The notes below the pieces were generated by a model that was given only the letters and a program-made list of their open reading frames with translations, was not told where the DNA came from and searched no databases. Below are positions 11,838 to 22,741 of a stretch of 64,000 nucleotides of DNA, one piece after another; position 1 is the first letter of the stretch; each line of letters opens with the position of its first letter. Location of the stretch: NCBI RefSeq assembly GCF_023159225.1, contig NC_063167.1:22261360-22325359 (forward strand), in the 5' to 3' direction. This DNA is from Perognathus longimembris pacificus. Its lineage: Eukaryota > Chordata > Mammalia > Rodentia > Heteromyidae. The position numbers and the translations under genes were made by a program.

Positions 11838-11952
11838 CTTCCCTTCCCCTTTCCCATTCCTTTTTCTGTTCCCTTTTCCCTCTCCCTCTTTCCCTGCCCC
11901 CTTTCCCTCTTCTCTCCATCTTTCTCTGCCTCTCTCTGCTCTTCCCATCATA
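11838..11952 (+). repeat. Polypyrimidine tract (about 115 nt)
   Basis: Almost uninterrupted C/T run with mirror-like blocks of cccttt and ccctct. The opposite strand is a G/A-rich open frame, which is a compositional artefact. Confidence 0.8.
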
Positions 11953-12249
11953 GGATTTGTGAATACTTTCTTTGTTTGGAATTAGGTTGGTGATATTTTT
12001 GAGTGCTAACAAGTGTTTTAGAATACAGTCTAACCTTCTGTTACTTGATGTATTGAAAGATATTTGGTGGATTTAGTTATTTAGATGCCTTTTTTAGTAG
12101 AAAGCTATAAAATAGAGTCTAGCTAGCTAATCCAAAAGAAAGACTTTAACAGAATTTAGGGTACAGGTAAAAAACTTATTTCCTTCATATACTCAACAAA
12201 AGCTCATGGATGGACCTGTTTCTGCTGTGCTTACAGAAAGCAGTTCTAG

Positions 12250-12490
12250 CCGGGGCGCTGGTGGTGCACAACTATAATCCTGGCTACCCAAGTAGTCTGA
12301 GATGTGAGGGTCAAGGTTCAGAGCCAGCCTGGGCAGGAAAGACCACGAGACTCTTATCTCCAGTAAAGTACCAAAAAAGCTTCAAGTGGAGCTGTGGTTC
12401 AAGTGGTAGAACACTAGCCTGAGCAAAAGAAGCTAAGGGTTAGCACCCAGTCCCTGATTTCAAACCCTTGGACCAGCACGGAAAAAGAAA
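12250..12490 (+). mobile_element. B1-ID chimeric SINE
   Basis: Sense: B1-like gccggggcgctggtggtgca start, ID half, A-rich tail. TSD agaaagcagttct / agaagcagttct. Confidence 0.82.
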
Positions 12491-13083
12491 AAGAAGCAGT
12501 TCTGTTCCAGTGGTTTTCAGTTTTCTGAATACTATTTTTAAATTTCAAGTTCTTAGGAGAAAGGTTTCAAGTAATTTGATGATCTTTGTAATGGGATATA
12601 TCCTTCTGCCATTGCTACTTGTTTTTATGAAATTATTTTTGAATATTTGCTTGTACCTTTGCTCAAGTCTGTATATTGGTAATAAAAAATGAACTAAATG
12701 ACTTTCTAACAAAGTTTTTAGTCTGACACTTTGTTAAGTTGTTTTGGGCCTTTTGTTTTATTTTTGCTCTTGTAACAAAAATTTGAAGATGGGATCAAGA
12801 ATCTAAAGGCTTTAAGTAAATGTAGTTGTGCTCTGCTCCTAACATTAAGATCTATATTTCTGATACATGGTGGGGTTTTTGCTTGACTCTTTAAACTGGT
12901 ATTGAGCTGGAGAAAGAAAGGTTGGGATTTAGTGTTAAAGTCCTTGCCTAGCATGTGGAGGCCCATGGCTTGATTCCCAGCCCCACAGGAAAAAGAGAGG
13001 GGAATAAAAGACTGGAGATTATGAAAGGTTTTTACACCAAATGTTTTATGCAAATGGTATAATAAAGATTACTCTTATCTCTC

Positions 13084-13305
13084 CTTTTTTTTTTCTTTCT
13101 TTATTTCTTTTCCTTTTTTTTTTTTTGCCAGTTCTGGGGCTTGAACTCAGGGCTTGATAATTGTCCCTGAGCTTCTTTCGCTCAAGGCTGGCACCTACCA
13201 TTTGAGCTACAGTGGCCTTTTCTGTTTATGTGGTACTGAGGAATCAAACCCAGGGCTTCATGCATGTTAGGCAAGCACTCTACCACTAAGCCACATTCCT
13301 AGTCC
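13084..13305 (-). mobile_element. IDL SINE, older copy
   Basis: Composite T/C-rich head. Flanking ctctcctttt / ccctccttttc suggests a decayed TSD. Confidence 0.75.
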
Positions 13306-13649
13306 CTCCTTTTCTTATATCTTAACATGAAAGTAATATTGAAAGCCTTGGAGGTAAAGAAGTGACTAATTTGGAGGACAATGGCCTCTTTTCAGGGAGG
13401 GATTCCAATATCTATCCAGGAATGATAAGGCAGACTTCTATGTACCTAATGTTTACAAAGTCTTGGTGGTCATTCAGGGCCTTTGATTGTGTCTTAGAAT
13501 TCCTGTCCAGGAAAAAAAAAAAAAAACGGTTATATTTCAACTCAGTACTTCAGCCTAACTATTGTAGTGCTAGACTTAGGAAATATGCAAAAGCATATCA
13601 TAAGGGCTGTAGTTATACCATTGACATGGATACCTTTTGTGCAACCATT

Positions 13650-13945
13650 GGCTTGGTACTGGGAGTTGAACTTAGATCCTTGCCCTTGCTAGGCAAGTAC
13701 TCACATGAGCCACACTCCCATCCCTTTTTGCTTTAGTTATTTTTGGGATTGGGTCTCATATTTATGCCTCTGATGGCTTAGACTGTGATCCTCCTTTTTC
13801 TACCCCTGCATAGCTGGGATGACAGCTACACCCAGGTATGGGTTGAGACAGGGGTTTGCTAATATTGATCTTGAACTATGATCCCTTACCCTTACCTCTC
13901 TGGTAGCTAGGATTACAAGTGTGAGACAACATACCCAATTTATAG
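13650..13945 (-). mobile_element. ID-like piece plus B1-like dimer
   Basis: ID-type tail 13650-13725, then two B1-like stretches (gggattgggtctca..., gagacaggggtttgc...). Confidence 0.5.
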
Positions 13946-14207
13946 ACAGCTTTTTTCATAGGTGGAAGGATGAGATAGATAGGACTGGCCTGTAACTTGC
14001 TGTATAGCCCAGCTTCAGCCTTCTGAACTTTTTCTTTCTCCCTTTTAGTCTTCATTGACCATTGTTGGACATAACATTAGCTAGTAGAATTGGTGTGGCT
14101 TATATTTGATGAATTTATGATAATAACAAAATGTTGTTATAAATAAAAATAAATTTACAGTGACTATTGGTGTGAAAATACAATTATGCAATCTTAAATA
14201 CTTTGTT

Positions 14208-14430
14208 ACAAGTCCTGAGGCTTGAACTCGCACTGTTCTTGAGCTGCTTTACTCAAGGGTAACACTCTACCATTTAAGCCATACCTCCACTTCTGGCTTT
14301 TTTGGTGTTTAATTGGAAATAGGAATTTCATGGATTTTCCTGCCCTTGGCTGGCTTTGAACCACAATCCTCAGATCTCAGTCTCCTGAATAGCTAAGAAT
14401 ATAGGCATGAGCCTCTGGTGGCTGGCTAAA
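14208..14430 (-). mobile_element. B1-ID chimeric SINE
   Basis: Antisense, near full length. Confidence 0.75.
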
Positions 14431-14454
14431 AAGATGTTTAATTTAATTTAATTT

Positions 14455-14657
14455 ATTTTATTTTTTTTGCCAGTCCTGGGGCTTGCACTCAGGGCCCAAG
14501 CACTGTTCCTGGCTTCTTTTTGCTCAAGGCTAGCACTCTGCCACTTGAGCCACAGCACCACTTCTGGCCTTTTCTATATATGTGGTGCTGAGGAATCGAA
14601 CTCATGGCTTCATGTATACGAGGCTAGCACTCTTGCCACTAGGCTATATTCCCAGCC
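14455..14657 (-). mobile_element. IDL SINE
   Basis: TSD taaaaagatgtttaa / taaaagatattttaa. Sits directly after a B1-ID SINE. Confidence 0.85.
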
Positions 14658-15011
14658 CCTAAAAGATATTTTAACATTGCTTGTTTTCTGTATTGTATAA
14701 AGTATGAGATTAAAAATTAAGATTCATGATTTGAAACAGAGTCTGTTTATTTGAAAAGAGATAGCAGCTAAATCTTGTATGGCAAGAAAGGAGAGAAGAT
14801 AAATTTAAAATATCATAAATAGCATAACTAGTCTTTGACACCTCTGTGGTATAGTATATCTATAGCTATTGTCTTGAATGACTTTTGCTTTATTTACTCA
14901 CTTATTTTTGTTTAAATGAACTTCTCTACTTTCAAAAACAATATGATCCTGAAATATTGAAAATTTCGAATGTATGTAAAAAGGTGTCATCTCTCACATC
15001 TATGACCCTTG

Positions 15012-15330
15012 GTACTCTGCAGGCTGAGATCAGAATGATCATGGTATGAGGCCAGGCCAGGCAATATGTTTATGGGACATCCTATCTCCCCAGTAAAAGT
15101 GAATATGGCAGTGCATGCCTATCCAGTTTTGTGAGACGTGTAAATAGAATGGATGGGAATTCACGTTGGCCCTGGGAAAAAAAGCAAGACCCTATTTAAA
15201 AAATAACTGAAGAAAAATGGGCTGGGATAGAAGTGGAGGTGTTCAAGTGGTAGAATGCTATCTTTGAGCATAGTAAAGGGACAGCGCCCTGGCACTGAGT
15301 TCAAGCCCCAGTACCAGCACTTAAAAAAGC
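15012..15330 (+). mobile_element. B1-like and ID-like pieces
   Basis: Diverged sense B1-like sequence (15012-15185), then an ID-like unit (15212-15330). Confidence 0.5.
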
Positions 15331-15439
15331 TAGGTATGTCTCAAGTGATAGAGTACTGGCTAGCAAGTGCAAAGAACAAAAGTTGTGGGGCCATCTTTGG
15401 TTTAGTTCATCAGTACAGTACATACATGCCAACCTACAG

Positions 15440-15658
15440 TAGGCCCTGGGGCAGGGAAGGTGGCTCAGTGGTAGAGCGCTTGCCTGGCATGCATGAAGCC
15501 CTGGGCTCAATTCCTCAGTACCACATAAACAGAAAAAAATTGCAAGTGGAGATGTGGCTCAAGCTCTAGAGTGCTCACCTTGAGCAAAATGAAGCTCACG
15601 AACAGTGCCCAAGCCCTGAGTTCAAGCCCCCTGATTAGCCCCCCCCCAAAAAAATCAA
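15440..15658 (+). mobile_element. IDL SINE, older subfamily
   Basis: Sense copy of the gcatgcatgaagccctggg / cataaacagaaaaa type. TSD acagtaggccctg repeated at about 15675. Confidence 0.8.
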
Positions 15659-15984
15659 AAACAAAAACTCACAGAACAGTAGGCCCTGAGTGGTTCACCA
15701 ACAGTGTACACACACACAAAAAAAGTAAAAGTCTCTTTCCATAAAATGTGTGATGCTGTATTGTATGTGTTCTAATTTAGTGCTTCCGTTTAAACAGGCC
15801 ACTTTTTTTTTTTTAGGTACATGTTGAGTATTTGTATGAATATAGGTATAGGTATCATTGATCTTGATCAGTGCTGTAGTGCTACAATTTTCAGTGGTCA
15901 CTCAAAAAACTTCAGTATGTTGTCTTAAAAATGAAGAACAAAGGGTGATTGGGTTTCTAGAGGTATTTTGTATTTTAAAATTAT

Positions 15985-16140
15985 AATTGCTTTTCTGTAC
16001 TGGGTCTCAAACTTTGGGCCTTGAACTTGCTCAGTTTGCTCATGGCTAGCACCCTATTGCTTGAGCCACTGCAGTCCTTTGTTGGTTAACTGGAAAAGGA
16101 GTCTCCTAGACTTTCTGTCCTGGCTGTGTTGTTGACAGCT
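15985..16140 (-). mobile_element. B1-ID chimeric SINE, truncated
   Basis: Stops after tctcctagactttctgtcct, losing the inner B1 part. Confidence 0.65.
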
Positions 16141-16276
16141 GCACTTTGAAAGAAAACTGAATTCTAGGTATAACTTCGGTTTTGCGAAAAGTTGTCCTCT
16201 GGCTACTAGCCTATTAATAAATTAAGGTTTTAAGATTTTTTTTTCAGCTATGATTATAAATAGGAATTGGAGGTTT

Positions 16277-16400
16277 ATTTTTATTTTTTTATTTTTATTG
16301 TTAAACATGTACAGAGAGGTTACAGTTTCATACATTAGGCATTGGATACATTTTTTGTACTGTTTGTTACCTCCTCCCTCATTCCCCCCTCCCCCCTCCC
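16277..16400 (-). mobile_element. Truncated L1 3' end (124 bp)
   Basis: Shares the gaggttacagtttcatac L1 3'-UTR sequence with the copies at 17088, 20628 and 60425. TSD tggaggttt at 16268-16276 and 16401-16409. Its 5' end stops inside the C-rich (sense G-rich) tract. Confidence 0.75.
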
Positions 16401-16718
16401 TGGAGGTTTTTTTTTTAAATCATGGTTAATGTTCACTGATGAGAATCAGGATTTTAAGAGTAGTTCTAGAACTCTAGAAGAGCATCTATTTTTTTTTTCA
16501 GACATGGAATTTGATATGATTACCAAGAAGAGTCAGGTTTGTTCCCAAATTTGTTTGTTCTAGTAGTGTTTGTGATTGCGAGTACATAATTTTAATTATG
16601 CCTTTATAAGCTAGTGGAATCTTGAAAAGTAAGCTATTGTTTGTGTAAATAATTTGAATAGTTCAGAAAGACTATGTCAACATGGTTATATAAGTATCTT
16701 ACTCTATTATTTTACTTT

Positions 16719-16847
16719 AAAGAAACCATTTGCAGCTGTGAAGATGGCTTTAACATTTCTGATCTATTCAAGAAAGAAAGGAAACTAGAATTAGTCTTGA
16801 CCAATCATCACATGATTGACAGATATGCTTCTGTGAGTCTCAAGTAA
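16719..16847 (+). other. Unidentified open stretch with coding-like composition
   Basis: A frame without an ATG at its start reads KETICSCEDGFNISDLFKKE and on through RKLELVLTNHHMIDRYASVS to a TAA at 16845. A tttgcag lies at 16729-16735 and a GTGAGT at 16833, so a 97-nt exon 16736-16832 is conceivable, but its phase does not fit E1. I do not recognise the protein. It could be a decayed processed pseudogene or chance. Confidence 0.2.
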
Positions 16848-17087
16848 AAACAAATCTTTAAAGCATTTATGTATCATGTTTAATGATTTCTTTCTTCATT
16901 TAAGTATTGATTAACAAATTACATTTATAGTTCTATAATTTAAAATGGCTTATTATTTAGGAAGTTGTATTAGATGAAATAGCAATGAGAAATAATCTTA
17001 AATATTTCTGTGAAAAAAATGCTTATTTAAACTTTTACTTAAAACATGCCAAGATTACCTCATTTTTATGTGTATTATTTTTGCATT

Positions 17088-17212
17088 TTATATATATATT
17101 TTTTATTATCAAACTGAATTACAGAGAGGTTACAGTTTCATACATTAGGCATTGGATACATTTCTTGTACTGTTTGTTATCTCGTCCCTCATTCCCCCCT
17201 CCCCCCGCCCCC
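17088..17212 (-). mobile_element. Truncated L1 3' end (125 bp)
   Basis: Same 3'-UTR segment, with TSD ttatttttgcatt at 17075-17087 and 17213-17225. It is also truncated within the G-rich tract. Confidence 0.8.
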
Positions 17213-17640
17213 TTATTTTTGCATTCTTATGAGTTGGCATATACTTTTATTTCTCTGTTCCTTTATATAGCAAGGAAAAGTAACAACTGCAGAAAGGTTT
17301 TAGAGAGCCATAATCTCTAAAGTTAAAATCAAAATTGATACTACTTTATTTCTGAAAAATCATAGTTTGATGAAAACCAAGAATGTAAAGGAGAAATTAA
17401 GTAATGGATTAGAAATCAAAGACTAGCCCTTTCACAGTGTCCATTTATGTGGTACATGGATTCCTTAGTTGATGGTGTTACCTTGAAATGAAGTGATTCT
17501 TAGATGTAGTATAGAAATGTTAGTATGCCAGTAAGAGTAAGAGTAAGCATAAAAACAGAAGCCAACTTTATTTGACATGTGAAATTTGTTATTATCAAAC
17601 ATGGTACTTAAATTATTGAAGAATCCTTTTACAAAATCTA

Positions 17641-17880
17641 ACAATCTAAGCTCAGCTCACGCCTGTGATCTTTAGCTGCTTATGAAGCTGAGATCTGAGG
17701 ATTTGTAACTGAAGCTACCCTGGACTGGCAAATCCATGAGACCTTTATCTCCATATAACCAGCAAAAAGATAGAAATGGAAGAATAACTTAAGTGGTAAG
17801 AGTGCCACGCTTGAGTGAATAAAGATAAGCAAGAATGCAAGACTCCAAGTGCAAGCCCTAGTACTGTCATGTGTGCAAAT
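17641..17880 (+). mobile_element. B1-ID chimeric SINE
   Basis: Sense; B1-like start missing its first bases, ID half diverged. Confidence 0.7.
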
Positions 17881-18028
17881 AAAAATGTAATCATTTATCT
17901 GTATTTCCCATTACACTGATCACAACTTTTATTGTACAGGTACTTTCCTCCTGAGCCTATTATTACCTTTGGTAATTCATTCCCATGAACATAATATAAA
18001 GTTGTTATACTTTTCTTTTTTCTCTCTC

Positions 18029-18076
18029 TTTGTGTGTGTATGTGTGTGTGTGTGTGTGTCTGTCTGTCTGTCTGTT
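18029..18076 (+). repeat. TG/TCTG compound microsatellite
   Basis: (tg)n with one ta interruption passing into (tctg)4. Confidence 0.9.
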
Positions 18077-18077
18077 C

Positions 18078-18292
18078 GTCCTGGTACTTCAATTCAGGGC
18101 CTGGGCAAAAAAAGCTTAAGGATAGTGCTGTACCACAAGAGAGCCACAGCTTTACTTTCAGCTTTTTGGTGGTTAATTGGAGATAAAAGTCTCAGAGACT
18201 TTGCTGTCTAGGTTGGTTTCAAACTGTGACTGAGATATCAGCCTCCTGAGTAGCTAGAATTACAGGGTGAACCACGAGTGCTCAGCAATACT
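18078..18292 (-). mobile_element. B1-ID chimeric SINE beside TG/TCTG repeat
   Basis: Follows the microsatellite at 18029-18076, with a sense B1 at 18318-18460 and an antisense B1-like piece at 18680-18810 nearby. Confidence 0.7.
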
Positions 18293-18470
18293 TTCCATTT
18301 AAAGAAATAATTCTCACACCTAGGTATGGTAACACACCTTAGTCTCCGTACTCTGGGGGATGAGTCGGCAGGATTATGGGTTTGAGGACAGCCTGAGCTA
18401 CTTTAGTGAGACTATGTCTTCAAAACCAGAAAACAAAATGAGAACCAAATGAGAAACAAAAACACCAGTT

Positions 18471-18670
18471 CTTTTTTTTGCCAGTCCTGGGACTTGAAAT
18501 CAGGGCCTGAGCACTGTCCCTGGCTTCTTTTTGCTCAAGGCTAGCACTCTGCCACTTGAGCCACAGCGCCACTTCTGGCCATTTTCTATATATGTGGTGC
18601 TGGGGAATTGAACCCAGGGCTTCATGTATACGAGGCAAGCACTCTTGCCACTAGGCCATATTCCCAGCCG
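18471..18670 (-). mobile_element. IDL SINE
   Basis: Full-length young-type body, inserted between two B1-like pieces. Confidence 0.88.
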
Positions 18671-19125
18671 CCCTAAATTGCTTTTTGATGGTCATTTTGG
18701 AGATGGAGTCTTGTGGACCTTTCTGCCTAGATTGGCCTTGTTGAACCTTGATCCTTTTGACCTCAGCTTCCTAAGTAGCTAGGATTATAGGCATCAGTCC
18801 CTGCCTTAATTTTCCTACACCTCTGGGACTTACTTTGGTGTGAGTTAAGGATCTGGTTTTTCCCAGTAGCTACCTCTTTATCCCAATACTATATCCTAAG
18901 TTTAAATGTAGAAATATTGAAAGTTGCTTGCAACATTACTTTTTAGTATTGATTTCTCACCTGGAACTTAAACTTCTGGCCTTTAAAAACTCATTTCATT
19001 CATGAAAATAGTTAAAGAGCACATGTCATGTGGCTTGCTAGTGAAGATTAAATATTAAATAGATAAGGTTCTTAATTTTGACTGTTAGGTGCTTACTGTA
19101 TGCCCAGTAGATTTGTGGGTATCGG

Positions 19126-19640
19126 TATGCTTTTGACAGCTTGTTTCTTTAACAGGTGCTTAAAAACTGCTTTTGTTATAAAGCACTGACTCCCTACTTT
19201 GACACACATTAACTAAAGATGGGAAGAAAGCTAGGTGTCTCAGTCTCCATTTTGTTTCTGTGTCCTTTGCCATGAACAATTCTATCTTCTAATCAAGCCA
19301 ACTTGAAAGCCAGAAGGAACAGACTAGACCACATGCTGGTACTGATGTCTCTTAGAGTAACAGGGTTTACATGACTAATCCTGAGAGACTACCTCTGATT
19401 GCTACCCTGGCCACCCCTGACCACAAAGCTTGTAACAGGGAATGCATATTCACACTTTAATGTCCCTCAATATCACTTATCTCTAATTCTTTGTGTATTT
19501 AAATCTGTAACTCCTATCTGTGTGCTGAATATGGTAATGTACTATCTTTCCATGGCTGCATATGCCATGTAATCTTTCCCTGCTCTTTACCATGTCTCTT
19601 TAATTGATGCACAGTGGCAAGTGGTCAGAACAGGCATATA
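19126..19640 (+). repeat. Possible endogenous-retrovirus LTR remnant
   Basis: Non-SINE block with a TATTTAAA box near 19497 and a TGG...GAACAGG stretch near 19622-19634 that resembles a decayed Lys-tRNA primer-binding site. Ends and TSD are not defined; no viral gene was seen. Confidence 0.25.
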
Positions 19641-19682
19641 GAACTGCTAGAGCTTGGGCCTAGGGTCTAAACTCAAATTTCT

Positions 19683-19901
19683 TTTCTTTTTTTCTTTTTC
19701 TTTTTCTTTTGCCAGTCCTGGGGCTTGGACTCAGGGCCTGCACACTGTCCCTGGCTTCTTTTTGCCCAAGGCTAGCACTCTGCCACTTCAGCCACAGTGC
19801 CACTTCTGGCCATTTTCTATATATGTGGTGCTGGGGAATCGAACCCATGGCTTCATGTATACGAGGCAAGCACTCTTGCCACTAGGCCATATTCCCAGGC
19901 C
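19683..19901 (-). mobile_element. Young IDL SINE
   Basis: Perfect 16-bp TSD ctaaactcaaatttct at 19667-19682 and 19902-19917. Confidence 0.92.
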
Positions 19902-20074
19902 CTAAACTCAAATTTCTGATTATTACAGAATTTTCAAATAACTGAGAAAACTGAAAGAATAGCATATGAAATATGTGTAATACTTCCTATCTCCATGTCC
20001 TGCTTTTCTTTGTGTTATGCTGGGGGGGAGGGAGTAACAGGTATGTTGATAATGCACCAGTAAAAATTTGTGTG

Positions 20075-20267
20075 TGAGTGTGCTGATACTGGGGCTTGAA
20101 CTCAGAGACTAGGTACTGTCTCTGAGTATTTTTGCTCAAGAGTAGCACTCAGCTACTTGAGCCACAACTTCACTTCTGAATTTTGCTGGTTAATTGGAGA
20201 TAAGAGTCTCATGGACTTTCCTACCTGGGCGGTCTTCAAACCATGTTCCTTACATCTTAACCTTCTG
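20075..20267 (-). mobile_element. B1-ID chimeric SINE, interrupted
   Basis: Antisense body ending where the IDL at 20268 begins. Confidence 0.72.
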
Positions 20268-20470
20268 AGGGCTGGGAATATGGCCTAGTGGTAAAGTCCT
20301 CGCCTTGTATACATGAAGCCCTGGGTTCGATTCCTCAGCAACACATATATAGAAAAAGCCAGAAGTGGCGCTGTGGCTCAAGAGATCAGAGTGCTAGCCT
20401 TGAGCAAAAAGAAGCCAAGGACAGTCCTCAGGCCCTGAGTTCAAGCCCCAGAACTGGTAACAAAAACATA
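20268..20470 (+). mobile_element. IDL SINE nested at end of B1-ID SINE
   Basis: Sense copy following the antisense B1-ID body that breaks off at ttctgagg. Confidence 0.85.
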
Positions 20471-20627
20471 AACAGCTTTTCGAAAGGCATGACATACCAC
20501 CTCAGGGCCAGTAAATTTTTTAGTCTATATTCCCCCGATATTTTAGCATCTGTTTTACCATCTGTTGTTTTAATTTATTTTAGGTAACATAAGGTTGATT
20601 TGATAATTTTATTATTTCCTCTATATT

Positions 20628-21142
20628 CATTTATTTTTCATTTAAAAAAATTTTTATTGTCAAATTGATGTACAGAGAGGTTACAGTTTCATACGTTAGG
20701 CATTGGATACATTTCTTGTACTGTTTGTTACCTCCTCCCTCATTCTCCCCTCTCCCCCCCCTTCCCTTTCCCCCCCATGAGTTGTTAAGTTCATTTACAC
20801 CAAACAGTTTTGCAAGTATTGCTTTTGTGGTCATTTGTCTTTTTTACCGTGTGTCTCTCGATTTTGGTATTCCCTTTCAGTTTCCTAGTTCTAATACCAG
20901 TATACACGGTTTCCAATGTACTCAGATAAGATACAGAGATAGTGCAGGTACACCACAGGAAGGGGATACAAGAAGATCATCAATAATAGAAGCTACGGTT
21001 ACACATAGCACGTTGAAAGTAGTTACAACAGTGATATAACAATCGTTTCCATAAGATGGAGTTCATTTCACTTAGCATCATCTTAGGTGTTCATAAGGGT
21101 ATAGCTATTGGGCTCTTGTGATCCTCTGCTGTGCTTGCCTCC
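20628..21142 (-). mobile_element. 5'-truncated L1 3' UTR copy (515 bp)
   Basis: Perfect 15-bp TSD tatttcctctatatt at 20613-20627 and 21143-21157. It extends past the G-rich tract, giving the longest uninterrupted view of this young L1 3' UTR. Confidence 0.8.
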
Positions 21143-21750
21143 TATTTCCTCTATATTTAATAGCCAGCATGTTCTTTATATATTAAAAAAAGCTTTTTTC
21201 CCAATGTATAACATGACTGTGAACCCAGATTTTTATTTACCATAACACTATTTCTGATTTTCTTTCACTTTTATGTCATCTTTACAACCTAGCACAGTAC
21301 TTTCTAACCATAGAAAATGTGCTGAATGAACGAATCAATATTTTATGCATAGAGAGCTTTTGGAGGATCTTAAGAGAGCATGTAATACAGAATGAATTAT
21401 GTTTTAGAAAGATGCTTCTGGTGTCTGTGGAGAGGGCAACTTCAGGTAAACTTTCATTTGGGTTCTGGACAGTTTGGATTTAGTTACAAATAAGAGAATT
21501 TATTGGTTCATGGAGTCCAAACAAGGGTTGAAGAATCAAACAAATGGGCTTCAAAAATAGATAAGAATCAAGATACCAGTGCCACTGTTGTTTGAAGTCT
21601 TTGTTTCACGTTGCGTCCCTCTAGTTTTTATCAGTTTTAGTTTGCCTTCTTATGGACCATTTAAACTTGGTTTGGGCATGGAGTTTGTAAGAATATAGTT
21701 GCTCCGTAGGTGTTTATGTGAATTGAGTCAGTGTACTATATGACATAAGG

Positions 21751-21753
<3 letters not shown>

Positions 21754-21793
<40 letters not shown>
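21754..21793 (+). repeat. TG microsatellite (about 20 units)
   Basis: Pure (tg)n after gttt; the longest dinucleotide repeat in the window. Confidence 0.95.
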
Positions 21794-21795
<2 letters not shown>

Positions 21796-22226
21796 GGCTG
21801 TTGAACGCAGGGCCTTGTTAATGTACTATTGAAGATGTTACTGTAGTACAGGAAGATTTGGAGTATTAGAACTAGATACGGAGTGGAAAAAATAGATTTG
21901 AGAATTGAGTAATAATAAAATTTGTCAGGAGAAAGGAACATTGAAGCAGTTCTTTCTTCCCTCTTGAATGACTGCTCGTTTGGTATGTCAATTAATGAAG
22001 TGTAGGAAATGTATTTTCTTTGAATGAATACATGATGTCTTGAATTAGAAGTGGATTTAGAGATCTTAATTTTGAAGAACAGGTAAGCCAAAGTTACTAG
22101 AGAGTCAATGGGAAAAGTCAAGGTTATGCAGATAAATAAAATAGTTTAGTTTGTGAAATAAGAGATCTGGAATCTTTAAAAAGTAAAGTATGAACATAGG
22201 AAGAGTGTACAAAATAAAATTAACAG

Positions 22227-22443
22227 GGCTGAGAATATGGCCTAGTGGCAAGAGTGCTTGCCTCGGATACATGAAGCCCTGGGTTTGATTCCTCAGCACC
22301 ACATACATAGAAAATGGCCGGAAGTGGCGCTGTGGTTCAAGTGGCAGAGTGCTAGCTGTGAGCAAAAAAGAAGCCAGGGACAGTGCTCAGGCCATGAGTT
22401 CAAGGCCCAGGACTGGCCAATAAATAAATTAATTAATTAATTA
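22227..22443 (+). mobile_element. IDL SINE with AATT-rich tail
   Basis: Sense, full length; the tail has become (aatt)n. TSD aattaaca on both sides. Confidence 0.88.
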
Positions 22444-22526
22444 ACAAGCTGATTAGGAAGGTAAGAAGAAGTACAGTGTCAAAAGAAGCCAAAACTTTTT
22501 TGCCCAGGATAAAATAAAACAACTAA

Positions 22527-22741
22527 GGGGCTGGGGATATAGCCTAGTGGCAAGAGTGCCTGCCTTGGATACACGAGGCCCTAGGTTCGATTCCCCAGCA
22601 CCACATATACAGAAAACGGCCAGAAGCGGCGCTGTGGCTCAAGTGGCAGAGTGCTAGCCTTGAGCGGGAAGAAGCCAGGGACAGTGCTCAGGCCCTGAGT
22701 CCAAGGCCCAGGACTGGCCAAAAAAAAAAATAAATAAAAAA
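22527..22741 (+). mobile_element. Young IDL SINE
   Basis: Perfect 16-bp TSD aaaataaaacaactaa at 22511-22526 and 22742-22757. Confidence 0.92.

Noticed and set aside
11635..12012. 125-aa minus-strand ORF rich in Arg/Glu/Gly
   Set aside because: Opposite strand of the polypyrimidine tract; stop-free because of composition.
13362..13736. 124-aa plus-strand ORF (13362-13736)
   Set aside because: The first part is unique sequence without recognisable domains and the end is an ID-like SINE; no splice or coding support.
21714..22121. 135-aa minus-strand ORF with a His-Thr repeat
   Set aside because: The His-Thr run is the TG microsatellite; the rest has no domain or conservation signal.
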